A stretch of DNA of 64,000 bases from Melampsora larici-populina 98AG31. Lineage: Eukaryota; Basidiomycota; Pucciniomycetes; Pucciniales; Melampsoraceae. The position numbers and the translations under genes were made by a program. How positions within the stretch are numbered: position 1 is the first letter of the stretch; every line of letters starts with the position of its first letter. The stretch covers positions 479,166 through 543,165 of the forward strand of contig NW_006768804.1 in the NCBI RefSeq assembly GCF_000204055.1, written 5' to 3'. Under the pieces are notes generated by a model, which made no database searches, was not told the DNA's origin, and saw only the letters and a list, made by a program, of their open reading frames with translations. Shown here one piece after another: positions 10,724 through 21,737 of the stretch.

Positions 10724-11767
10724 AATCAAGTGATGAGCAAATGGATTAAAAAAGCGAGTTACATCAAAGCCCCATAGCAGACGTATGCTTGATCACAAGC
10801 CTCACTGAACCTATGCGGGGCTCGACAATAAAAAACCATCTATCTCGACAAAACAATGTCTGAAAGCGGTTTATAAGCCACTTTTGAGAAGATGGCTCGC
10901 AAATCCGGTTAAAACGAGCCTACTAACGATACCTCCGTCACGACGACGGCCTGACTTCCGCGCCTTGTCCTTAATGAATCTGAGAGATCTTCTCACCAAT
11001 TCTTATCCTTTACTTGTACATGCAAGTTTGCTTTACTCCCATCAATCATAATGATGACCATCACATCTAGTTCCTAATACCTAAAAAAACTCCCACAATC
11101 TCAATCTATCCATTTTAGGATGATGATAATAAACCCTATAAATCCAATGATCATCATACCAAACTTCCAACAAAAGAAAAAACCAAAAAATCTATCATGT
11201 TTTCAAAAAACAAAAAAATTAAATCAAAATATAAAAATAAACCAAACAGAAAAACAATCATATATCAAAGCAAAAAAAAGTCCATTTTAACAAAACAAAT
11301 CAATCATATTCAATTTACAAACAAATCCAAAAAAAAACATCAAATGTATAAAGGATAAAACAAAAACCAGAAAAATCAAACGATCAAGAAACAAATCCAT
11401 TTATGAACCAAAGTAAAGCTTCAAGTCAACAAACTTCTCGAAATAAAAATACAGAAAGAAAACAGATGATAAAAATATAAAAAGATCATGAAGAGAAAAA
11501 AACAGATATAACTTGAGCATTTTAATATATGTATGACCTTGTAGAGAGAGAGACAGGTAATAATCAGAGCAAGTAAAAGAAAAAGTTATACGAAAGAAGA
11601 GATTTGAAAAACAAGGTATGTTTAATGGTCTTTACAAATCCAAAAAGTCAGATCCTATCACCAAAAAAAAAACACAACAAAAAAACGTCAATCAGTTCAG
11701 TTCAATTCACTTCAACAAGACACATTCAGAAACAAAACTTGATTCAAAAGTATTCTTACCTATATCT

Positions 11768-14455
11768 CTAATGATTCAAATCAATCGATTCACTTTCACG
11801 TCTTTGATCTTCATTCTCTTGATGAAGTTCACCAGCTAAAAATTGAATAAAACCACATCTTTGAATACATATATACAATACCTTTTTAAATATTGAGAAA
11901 AAGCAAAAGAAATGAAAATCTCACAAAGTTCTTCTAAAGATTTTCCCATAGTTTCAGGTACCAAAAAACTACTTAACAAACCCGAAAACATAAACCCAGA
12001 AAAAATTATAAAGATCCTGCAAAAGAAAAAAACAATCAAATCAATCATTCGGAGATAAAAAAGAACATTCAAAGTACAAAATCTTAAATCAACTCACTTA
12101 TCAATAAATTGATCTTTTCCACCAATATCTTTCAAAGTAGTAAACCCAAGTTGAGCCAAAATAGCTCCCAACTTTCCAGAAGCAGCTGAAATTCCATGAG
12201 ATCTAGATCGATATCTTGTCACAAAACATTCAGCTGGTATCACAAAGGTCGTTCTACATATTCAAAAATTCATCAATTCAGTTTAAAAATTTTTTGGGGC
12301 AAAACCGATTCGTGAAAAAAAAAACATACGTATTTGGTCCAAAGTTTTGAAAAAAGTTTGCTAGGCAGTATAAGAAGACGAATAAGTGAACTGAATGATC
12401 TACTAATTGATGATACGCAATTCCCTATCCAACAAAAAAGATCAGAATCCAATTAAATAAGATAAAGTGAACCGAATCAATTTCGAAAGTAAAAACAAAC
12501 CATAATAATAAAAAGAGAAGTCAGAGCAGCAAATCCCATGATCTGGATCGGTTTCCTACCCCAACTATCAATAAAAGCAACTAAAGTAAACGAACCAAAA
12601 AAAGTTAAAAACCCAATTTGATTTTCAAAAGAAACCAAAACAAAGTCCAAACAATCGACCCACACGCTACCCAATAACCAGGTATAAGACCAGCAATAGA
12701 TAAAACGATATTTCCAATCGAAACATTCATTAGGCTTTGATAAATTTGATCATTCGGATTTCCATCCAATGATTTCCCAAACCCAATCGCACTTAAAACA
12801 ATAGAAGAATTTAATCCAAGTCCCTAGAGATCATAAAATTCAACCCCCCACGAGAGAAAACAACAAGCTTAACAATCGTGTCTTCTTTTTCTTTCTTCCT
12901 AATTCAAGACTTACATAGAATGCTAAATCAAGTGCGAACCAAGACCAAGCGCAACCAAATAAGACTTTAAAATGTTTCCATTGTTTGTAATGTGACCAAA
13001 ACGATTGGTGTTTTGGAGATTTTGGAGAATTCGATCGTGAATTCGAAAAGGATTCGATATCTTTATTAATCGTATCTGTTTCATCTTCATCATCTTCATC
13101 ATCACGTCTTTCCAGATCTTTACGTCTCGATTCACTTTCCTAAAAAAACCCAAACAAATCAATCATCAAGAACCCCATGATTTCCCAAAAAGAAGTATAA
13201 CCAAACCTGAAGTTCTAATTCAGTATCATTCAAAAACGCTCTTTGATCTTCTTCCATCAAGTTCAAAGTCGAAAGATGATCTTGAGTTTCGATTCGATAC
13301 CTTTGACTTTCTCCAATCGTCAGTCTAAAATAAAGAGCACAACTTGCTGGAATAGCTCCGAATCCAATCAACAATCTCCAACAATTCTCTACTGAACTTC
13401 CAGGAATTGGATCTGATTTAATCGATCTTTCAAACACTTTAACTACTATTAATGAAATTATTGAAGCTGTTAATTGTCCGAATCCTACACAAACACGAAA
13501 CACACACCCAAAAAAAGACAGATTTTAGTAATGAGATTATAGATGGAAAACTGGTTTTGTTTTTTTCTTCAGAGGAGAATTGGAAGATAAGAATAGGTTT
13601 ACCTTGAGAAGCAAACACTGCTGTCATCATTCTACCTCTGATCTTCACAGCAGCAGCTTCTGAAGTAATACAAGCTGATAAAGGATAATCACCACCAATT
13701 CCGATGCCTAAAAGAAACCTACCCAAAAACAAATCAAAATTCAATCTTCAGTTAACTTTTTTTGGTTTTTTCAAGATATCATCTTATTAAAAAAAAACAC
13801 ATCTATACATAGATACTTACCTCCAAAATACCATAAACCTTGAACTAGAAAGAGCCTGACCAAGTGTGGAAATGGTAATAATCATCAATTCTAAACCCAA
13901 AAATCCCCCAAAAAATCAAACGGGATCCAAATTCATCAAAAAGTCAAAACATAAGTCCAATTTGAAACTTACCAGATCCATAAACCTTAGATCTACCAAA
14001 ATAATCAGCCAAGAATCCAAATAAGATTTGACCCAAAAACGTTCCAATAGGTGTAGCAATCTTGATAGCTAATTCGAATTGATTATCTAATCTTCCATGA
14101 TCATCTTGATTTAAAACGTAACCTAACATACTACTTGCAATATTAATAGCAAATCTAAAAAACCCAAAAAAAAGAAGAAAACCAAAAAAGATTAAGCAAG
14201 GTTTAGTTGGTTTTCTTGGAAATCTTTTTTTCCTTCTAGTTTTTAAGAAACTTACATATCATATGCATCTGTAAAGAATCCAACACCTGAGATGATAATT
14301 GTTTTTAGATGAGAAGAATTGAATTTAGCATTATCGATAGATTCTAAAATCTTTCGTTTTGAGGTTGATAAAGAAGTTCTAGATGAAGGATTGAGTGGTT
14401 GAGATTCAGATGGATGTGTTGAATGTGGAATTGATTTTGATGTGGATGGGTTCAT
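11768..14455 (-). CDS. PHO84: Inorganic phosphate:H+ symporter, PHO84-like (MFS)
   Basis: Major-facilitator transporter importing phosphate with protons at the plasma membrane. Twelve exons fit: 14455-14256, 14154-13973, 13890-13821, 13718-13603, 13484-13207, 13139-12915, 12823-12671, 12590-12501, 12424-12330, 12253-12098, 12016-11925 and 11835-11768. Together they give about 574 residues, the usual family length. Diagnostic motifs in order are [20 protein letters not shown], the loop-2 motif [83 protein letters not shown] and [15 protein letters not shown] charged cytoplasmic loop ([11 protein letters not shown]) sits between helices 6 and 7. The start at 14455 is the first ATG giving a Ser/Thr/Pro-rich N-terminus; upstream Met codons exist to 14626. 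The exon 7/8 junction has no AG in the phase that keeps the conserved GYW..FID.WGRK, so the gene may be damaged or use an unusual site there. Confidence 0.88.
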
Positions 14456-15488
14456 TTGATGATGATGTTGATGACTGGTATGAATGATGTTTCTTGAGAA
14501 GTACTGATGATGTGTTTTATTGACAAAGTTTTGAGGGTTTTTCAACAATTCAATTGTTGAGAATGAGATCGATTGGAAAGTTTGAGTAAGTTTATTTGGT
14601 TGAAATTCGATTTTGAAGATTTCCAATTTCGAAATCTTAACTTCTTATCAATTCACTTGGCACCAGGCAATGGGCATTCAGTGATCTTTCTTTAACTTCA
14701 TCGCCTTCACTACCAATCCTCTATCAACACTTCAACTATCTCTATCCTTCAGTCGACTCCAAATATCTTCACCAATCCAACAATCCATCCATCATCGTTT
14801 GATAATTCCAGGCTTTCTTCATACGATTCGGTGAAGGGTTATAGTGTGAAGACGAAAGCTATCGATGATGAACTGAAGCAAGAAAGTTTCCGAGTGGATT
14901 GATTAATTGAGACCATTCACAACTTACATAAACGTCTTTCACATCTGAAGATTTGTTTCACACTCAGACCAATCTATATCATGTTTCAACCGTCAATGAA
15001 GGTTCAACTCATTCAATACAAGTGAAATGTATCAAACTTCAAGTTTAATGATCAAACCGTGCCGATATGAAAGTGATGTCACACTCCAATCTCCAAGTCT
15101 TTCAAATTATCCAGCACAAGATCACAATCAAATTCTATAGACTTCATCAACCAATTTCTCTCAATCCTTTTCTCAAAAAAAGTCTTTGTACTAGGAGCTA
15201 GCTTCTAGAAAAGAGAATGGGTGACATAGCTGGGAAAACGTGACATAGCTCATTCGAACGATTGGTAATCATTCGCGTCGCGAATGATCACTCGCTGTGC
15301 TCTTGACCATCTCCGGGAATTCCGATTCCTCTTTACCTTCACGTGAAGACGCTCTTTACCATCTCAATGATCTATTTAACAATGTCCTTGTCGAACTCCA
15401 TTGTTCCCGCTCACTATGATCTCTCAAAGTCATTCTTCCATCCTAAAAATCATCATCACTTCCTCGTATTTACTGTATACTTAGTTGT
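14456..15488. promoter_or_regulatory. Upstream region of the phosphate transporter
   Basis: About 1 kb lies between the transporter start and the outer end of the Ngaro element. It must include the transporter promoter and 5' UTR. No gene and no named regulatory site are recognised. Confidence 0.35.
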
Positions 15489-15514
15489 TCCATTCTTTTA
15501 AGCTCTACTAAGAC

Positions 15515-18500
15515 CAACACCAAAACCGCCCCGCTGTAGACTGCGACCGCGCTGCGATAGCGGCGCGGTCGCGCCGGGCACACAGTCTACTGAAACAGCC
15601 CTGCGGTGCGGCCGCGCCGTGGCGCAGTTCACTGCGGGAAAACCCGGGCCGTGGCCGCAATGGGGCCATCGCAGGGGGAACCCGAAGTCGCAGGGGGCAG
15701 AAGTCTGAGGTACCCCCTTTCATAACAATATCTCATCAACCAAATCAAATATATCTCCGACTCGGTCTGACACTGACAGTCTTATTGACCTTACAACACC
15801 TCAACTTGAATTTAACATAGTAGTACTAAATAGAACCAAGCACTATCGAATCAAACTATTCAACTACGAGTCTGACAGTGACATTGGCCTACACCACCTT
15901 GAATTGAATCAACTCTAATCATCATGACGATTGGATTCTATTACATTTTAGCGCGAAAAAAGAGGTATCATTATTATAAGTATGACTGTAAGTTAAGATC
16001 CACTTGTTGTGTTACTTTCTCCGTCATCTCGATAACATCACAAATTGATTTCCTTTCTTGCTTTCTTTTAGATTTCAAAGCGTTATCATCTGAGAAATAT
16101 TCAAGTCTAGCTACCATCCATCACACTAGTACTACTACTACTACTACCATTACCTGTCCTCTTCACATCATGGAACTTGAAGCAGAACTTTCAGGAAACC
16201 TTCAGCTTTCAATCGAACAACCTCATCCAGAAACGGAAGCGGCCAACAACAGCTCAACACCGTCTCAGCAGCCTACTAGTACCACATCGGACGCACCAGC
16301 CGGTCAACCAAATAAGAAAAAGAGAGCAAAAAGCGGAGCTGGAAAAGCGGCCAAAGTCAGCAAGACAAAGAAACCAAAAAAGGTCAGTAATTCGTCTTTC
16401 TGTAGTATTAGTAATCAAGATAACTGACGGAGACCAAGGTTTTTCAGGATCATGTTCCGGACGAAGTTGATGTGCATCAGGACTCATCTGATGAAGCACC
16501 TATAACCGAAAGTCGACCAGGTCATACGCAAGATGTCAAGGATCTCCTTGCGTATTTTGGGCAGCCAAAACATGTGCCCGGTGAAGTTAGTCTTTCCAAA
16601 AAAATTTAATAATTATGTTTCATCATTAACTGACTAAAGCACATTACAGACTGGGCCTTTCAAGCGACTTTACCCCTGCCTTTGGTGTGACGAGTGGTAT
16701 ACTCGTGGCGAAAGGACCAATTCGAATCTCTATGGCCATCGAGATGGTGATAAGGACCGCGGTCCCTGCGAGGGCCGCAAGAAGGCGATTAAAGCGGGTG
16801 TGAAACTCCCTGCCACATATCAGCAATTGAAAAAAGCGGAACAAGAAAAAACGGCGAGTGGAATGATGATGAAATCATTCCTGGACCAACCAAAATTCTC
16901 TGTCGAACTTCTCAACATCATGCTTGTTGTGTGGGTTATCCGACATGCTCTTCCGTGGAGCCGATTTTTGGATCCTTCGCTGCGGTCAGCTTTCAAGTTG
17001 GCTAATCCGCTTGCCGACTTGCGATCAACTACTTGGGCAGCACAAAAAGCAAAAGGTCTCTACCAATCGCTTCACAAATCAGTTTTAGACAAGATAAAGG
17101 TTAGTTAATTTAAATTAACTCTTCATTTTATTTTCCTACTTTTACTAATTGGACTCCAATGCCTTTCATGTAGAATAACTCAAGCCGCATATGGCTTGTC
17201 CATGATGTTTGGACAACCCGCGGCAATCGTTATGCCTTCATCGCCGTCAATGCCTGTTATGTTGACTCAGACTTTAGATTACATACAGTACTTTTGACAT
17301 TCAAGATGGTCGCATGGAATCATTATGGCTCCCTTTTGGCGAAACCAGTGGCGAGATATCTCATTCGCCATGATCTACATTCAAAGATAAGTTCTTTGTT
17401 TTATTTTGATCATAATCATTACTGATATATGTTTTCAATAATACGTTCTTGGCCAGACAACTGACTCTGGCTCGAACAATAACACTATGGCGTTAGAGAT
17501 GGAGTCAATGTTTGCTTGTGCACCCGGTTCAGTTGTTTGGAAGAGTCGTCAGATGCACGCGCGGTGCTACTGCCACAAGTTAGCACTTGTAGTAAAGGTA
17601 GGATTGAAGTTTATTTCAATCGACTCAGGCCACTCAAAACCCACTACCAATCCCAACCTCACGATTCCCAAACCGAGTTTCCACCTGAACGATGGCGAAA
17701 ACGATGATGGTGACGTTGACTCAGACGACTGCGACATAGATGAACCTTTGGATGAAGCTGATGAAGGACCCGACCAAAACGAAGAAGCTGTTGATGTTTC
17801 TTTGGCTAAGCATCGAGATGATCTTTTTGCAACTGCAATTCAAAAGGTATTTATTTCAGTAATCTACCCAATTAGGCTAGATTAATCTAACAATCAACAA
17901 ACATAACTAGGTTGATGCAGTAAGCAAAAAAATCGCAGGTTCTCATTCACGTCGCCAGGAATTCAAGGGACTTTGCAAGGCGGCTGGATTGAATCATAGA
18001 ACACCAATTGCAGGTTATGGCATACGCTGGAATGTGATTTATGATTCACGAACTCGCATGTGTGCCGCACAAGAAGTGAGTGTATCCAATTGAATCACTA
18101 ACTCTTGTCGTTTATATAACCTTTTTGCTGATTTTGGGTTCTAAGATTGTGAACAAGATGTTGTTGAATGATCGCAAGGGCTCACATTATTTCAAAGGTA
18201 CAATAATTCATACTGAAGAATGGGAAGCTATTGAATCTCTCAATAGCATACTCGAGGTATGTGATATGTGTTTGGAACAGGACTTGTGAAAACAGCTGAT
18301 TTTTTATGATTGTTTTTATCTTTCAGATTTTTTCTACTGGTACCAAGCGCATGGAAGGAGATTTCCCTTCTGGTGCAATGGTCCTTCCTGAATACAACCG
18401 AATGAAAAAGTCTCTTAACGATATTCAAAAAAAAACAAGTTACTTAGCACTTACGGAGATGATCGAAGTCATGCAGAACCAGTTTGATCAATACATCAAC

Positions 18501-19598
18501 GAGGCTCTTGAATGTGACGCTTTAGTTATTGCCACAATCATCCACCCGCGATATCGTCTGGCATTTTTCAACAAAGTTTACCCGGAGCACAGTGAGCGTG
18601 CTAGCAACTTAATCAAAGAAGCTTTTGCATCTCAACTTGCCCAACAGCCACCGGCACCTTCTGAGGACCCGCAAGTTGATGTCGAAGACGACGATGACTT
18701 TAATGATTTCACTGCCAGACCTAATGGCAACACTCAAACAGCACGAGAAGCTGAACTCGAGTCCTATTTGATGGGACAGCGGGAATTTGACAAAAACAAG
18801 ACTATTGACGATTGGTGGCGGGTGAGTTGATTGATGCTAATCGTTGTAACAAAATCCAGGCTGATCATGACTCTTCCCATATTTTGTAATAATATAGGTC
18901 AATCATTTATTTTTTCCGGTACTTGCCTTGGTGGCAAGAGACTACCTTGCGGTCTCAGGCACTACCTGCTCGGCTGAGCGGGTCTTCTCTTCTTCCGCCG
19001 ATGTTTGCTCGCAGGATCGCGGGGCTCTACTTCCAACTACTATCTCAAGATCTGTATCGACACGCGAGTGGGTGAGAAGTGAAATCGAAGTAGGAGGTGA
19101 ATATGGTGAGGCGATGAAATGCATCAAATATTTTCAAGAACAAAGTGAATCTAAAAAGAAAAAAAGAGTTACGATCGAAATTAAAGACTAGTTTTATGAT
19201 GTTCATCTTGGTTGTAAAGACTACTTTTGTGGTCACGAGTTTCTTTTTGCTTTTGATACTTTTGTTTCTATTCATTCTATTTTCAAGTGGTTTTCTTTTT
19301 ACAACATTCGTTTATTTTCAACTGGTTTTCCTTTTACAACATTCTTTTATTTAGCACTGTCACTACTCATATTGTCTCCATGTTATGAAAAAAAGTTATG
19401 TTTCCATTTTTGGCCCATTAGCTACGATTTCACTGCGCCCGACGGCGCGCTGCGACTGTCTTTATCGCGCCGGGGTCTCAGCGGCTTTTATGATGCCTGC
19501 GATAGCGCTGCGACTGCGATTGCATCTCCCTGCGATGCAACGCACCGTGGGCTCAGGAGAGTCAAAAAGCCCCGCTGCGCGGGGCGGTTTTGGTGTTG
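15515..19598 (+). mobile_element. hAT-superfamily DNA transposon, 4084 bp
   Basis: The terminal inverted repeats are perfect over 20 bp (CAACACCAAAACCGCCCCGC at 15515-15534 and its complement at 19579-19598). They are flanked by the 7-bp duplication CTAAGAC (15508-15514 and 19599-19605). The uninterrupted B1 repeat at 20053 shows the empty site with a single CTAAGAC. GC-rich subterminal blocks (15530-15710, 19430-19595) surround a nine-exon transposase gene on the plus strand. Confidence 0.92.
16170..19191 (+). CDS. hAT transposase (BED finger, dimerisation domain)
   Basis: Nine exons, all in phase 0: 16170-16382, 16448-16585, 16650-17099, 17174-17386, 17457-17846, 17911-18075, 18146-18256, 18327-18821 and 18898-19191. 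They encode about 822 residues. The basic N-terminus (KKKRAKSGAGKAAK) is probably a nuclear signal. A BED-like zinc finger (CLWC..H..C) lies in exon 3. Catalytic-core motifs follow: HDVWTTRGNRYAFIAV, TTDSGSNNNT and RCYCHKLALVVK. The hAT C-terminal dimerisation domain is complete (DDWWR, FPVLALVARDYLAV, SAERVFSS). The exon 4 donor reads AAG|ATAAGT instead of GTAAGT (base 17387), so normal splicing is probably lost in this copy. The enzyme would cut and paste the element and might also move the related element at 2019-3702. Confidence 0.88.
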
Positions 19599-19801
19599 CT
19601 AAGACGAGAGGCTTTTTAGTGTTTTTATACCACCACTACGGTTATCGCACCTAACTAGGTCTGTACTGTAATACTAAGACTGAGTTAGGAGCCCGTCGGG
19701 GGAGCCCGGTCCCGGGCGCGCGTCTCGATTTCTTCGCGGTTAAAAAACCGTCCGTTTTTTCCGCGAGACACGTGCCCGTTTCCAGCTGGGGGGGTGGGTG
19801 G

Positions 19802-20033
19802 TACAAAAACAATTCACGAGAGATGATTCTTTTGGTATAAAAACTATGAAGGTATTTGGAAGTTGATTGGTTAAAGGATCTAGAGGTTACAAAACGTGGA
19901 AAGAAATTTTCCGAGTTTGGAATTTCAGAGTGTGAAATTGTTCTCACGATACAGGCTGTACAGTTACTCTCGTTACCCTAGATCGTTTACATGGAACTCA
20001 ATCCTTAAGTCGTGCCTTGGTTAAGACTTCCAA
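19802..20033 (-). repeat. Ngaro A2 repeat, 232 bp
   Basis: It is a direct repeat of 50446-50677 with about four substitutions and the same length. It lies between B1 and B2, which defines the split-direct-repeat architecture. A 29-bp G-rich linker (19773-19801) separates it from B2. Confidence 0.9.
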
Positions 20034-20226
20034 TCCATTCTTTTAAGCTCTACTAAGACGAGAGGCTTTTTAGTGTTTTTATACCACCACTACGGTTATC
20101 ACACCTAACTAGGTCTGTACTGTAATACTAAGACTGAGTTAGGAGCCCGTCGGGGGAGCCCGGTTCCGGGCGCGCGTCTCGATTTCTTCGCGGTTAAAAA
20201 ACCGTCCGTTTTTTCCGCGAGACACG
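20034..20226 (-). repeat. Ngaro B1 repeat, 193 bp (also the hAT empty site)
   Basis: It contains TACTAAGACGAGAGG without the hAT insertion, and a long inverted GC-rich part near GGGCGCGCGTCTCG. It lies directly 3' of the recombinase gene after about 320 bp of untranslated sequence (20227-20546). Confidence 0.9.
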
Positions 20227-20546
20227 CTACGGTGCTCCTTGGCTCGCCGGGTTCTTGGGGTACTGCTCGACATCCCGTTTGGTGAGACTCGCATGGAGTC
20301 TCAACTCGTTGAGCATCCCGTAAGACTACGTGCGGGTCCAAGGAAACACCCCCTGTATTTCAAATACAACTATGATCGCTGCCTGTATTGACAGTCATGC
20401 TTTCCGAGTGGTGGAGGTCTGTTGAATGAAACTCTAAATTGCTGCAGTGCGGGTCAAAACTTTAAAATTCTTTGGGGGTCATTTATTTTCATGCTACATG
20501 CGTGCTCATATAAAAACTTCCCATGAAATGATTTTCCGTTGGGTCC

Positions 20547-21737
20547 TCAATTCTCGTTCTCTCCTTTGTTCCGCCTGTCAATCAGCCACAGAAACTCCTT
20601 TGTATCTTCTATCTCTTCCTTGCTGAACTTTCTTAAGTAGAGATCTACCGAATTCGATTTCCACCTACCTATTTCCATGATCTTCTCCCTGCTCCACCCC
20701 AAGTTGAACCTCAGCGAGGATCCTCCCACTCTAAAAGAGTGTCCGGACCAGTCTCCTTTCTGCACTCCGTGTGCCCCCCATACCCTCTCCATCATCTTCG
20801 TAAAGCGTATTCTCGACAACGTTTGCCTCTCTCCGTCCACGGCGTATGAGAATAGCAGAGCTTTCCCATCTCTTTCACGGTGCTCTGACTGTACCCATCT
20901 CTCCAGGGCTCCTACCGGATCTAATACGGATCTCTGTTCTGTTAAACTGTTTGTGCGCGCTGTCCATTAGCGTTTGTACTCACTTTCTCTTGAACTGTTC
21001 ACTTACGTTATAAACTGTGCAACGCCGGGCTTCGCCGTCTTGGCTTTCCATATTCTCAACTTCGCTACCTTCCCCTTCCCCGACTCGCTGAATGACAAGT
21101 CCTCTAGCTTTATGGCCCCTTCTTCTGCTGTCTCTCTTACCAGCTCGCCGAGTCTTGCCATCCCCCAGAACGCGCAGATGGCTATCGTTACTGCTAGGTC
21201 GTGAGCTTTGGACGTGTTATTCAGTTCGGCGACCATCTCAAACAGCTTTTGTACTCTTATCGGTTGTTTCTGTCTCTTTTCTTTTGCTCCTTCCATCAGC
21301 TTTTTCTTTTCCTCACTCCTTGCGGTTGATCGAAGTAGCCAGTCTACAGTTTGCTTGTCGATTTTTGGTTGCTTCAGGTGTTTTGCTATCTGCCAGGCTT
21401 TTAACCCCGCTAGGTACTTCTCCACTGTCTTTGCTTTCACTTCTCTTGCCGGTCCTGACGACTTCACAACCTCTGATGGACCTGCCCATACCACAAATCC
21501 ATACACTTCTTCTTCCGTGATTGGGATCTCGCCATTGAACTCCTTTCCCGTGCTCTCTATATAACTCTTGAATTTTTGTACGGCGCTTCCGTAGCTCTTT
21601 AACGTTCCGTCTGTCCACGCTCCTTTCACTAGGTGCTCTGTCACCGGTCCCCTCCACTTTTCATTCAGTCCTCCATCTCCCCTCGCTGCGCTCTCGAACG
21701 ACACGCGTCCGTTTTTCGTAATCTTCTTTTGATTCAT
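20547..21737 (-). CDS. Ngaro tyrosine recombinase
   Basis: Integrase of the retrotransposon that joins circular cDNA to the genome through a tyrosine-DNA intermediate. Two exons, 21737-21007 and 20946-20547, are joined across a 60-nt intron (GTAAGT...AAACAG), giving about 376 residues. The recombinase catalytic set can be followed: Arg in FWGMARLGELVRE, the H-x-x-R box in GDWSGHSFRVGGSS, and a downstream Tyr in SVDLYLRKFS. The N-terminal SAM-like region (GAWTDGTLKSYGSAVQKF) is also recognisable. The first 77 nt overlap the 3' end of the RT gene in another frame. The ORF is intact apart from the intron. Confidence 0.88.

Larger units (their letters stand above)
9381..11767. other. Intergenic region with a tandem duplication and a hairpin
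   Basis: No convincing gene is seen. The region separates the 3' ends of two convergent genes, and its right third (about 11050-11600) is A-rich. Two internal structures are listed separately: an 83-bp tandem duplication at 10221-10386 and a 20-bp-stem inverted repeat at 10677-10723. Confidence 0.5.
15489..19772 (-). repeat. Ngaro outer B repeat (B2), split by hAT insertion
   Basis: The two pieces 15489-15514 and 19599-19772, joined with one copy of CTAAGAC, reproduce the 193-bp B1 copy at 20034-20226 with about two mismatches. The left boundary is fixed because B1 is preceded by the A2 repeat instead of the flanking DNA seen here. Confidence 0.88.

Noticed and set aside
15508..15723. 71-codon ORF in the GC-rich block
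   Set aside because: It lies across the inverted end of the hAT element and is a by-product of GC-rich composition, with no motif.
20547..21737. Crypton or phage integrase
   Set aside because: The recombinase adjoins an RT-RNase H gene within split direct repeats, so it belongs to a retrotransposon.
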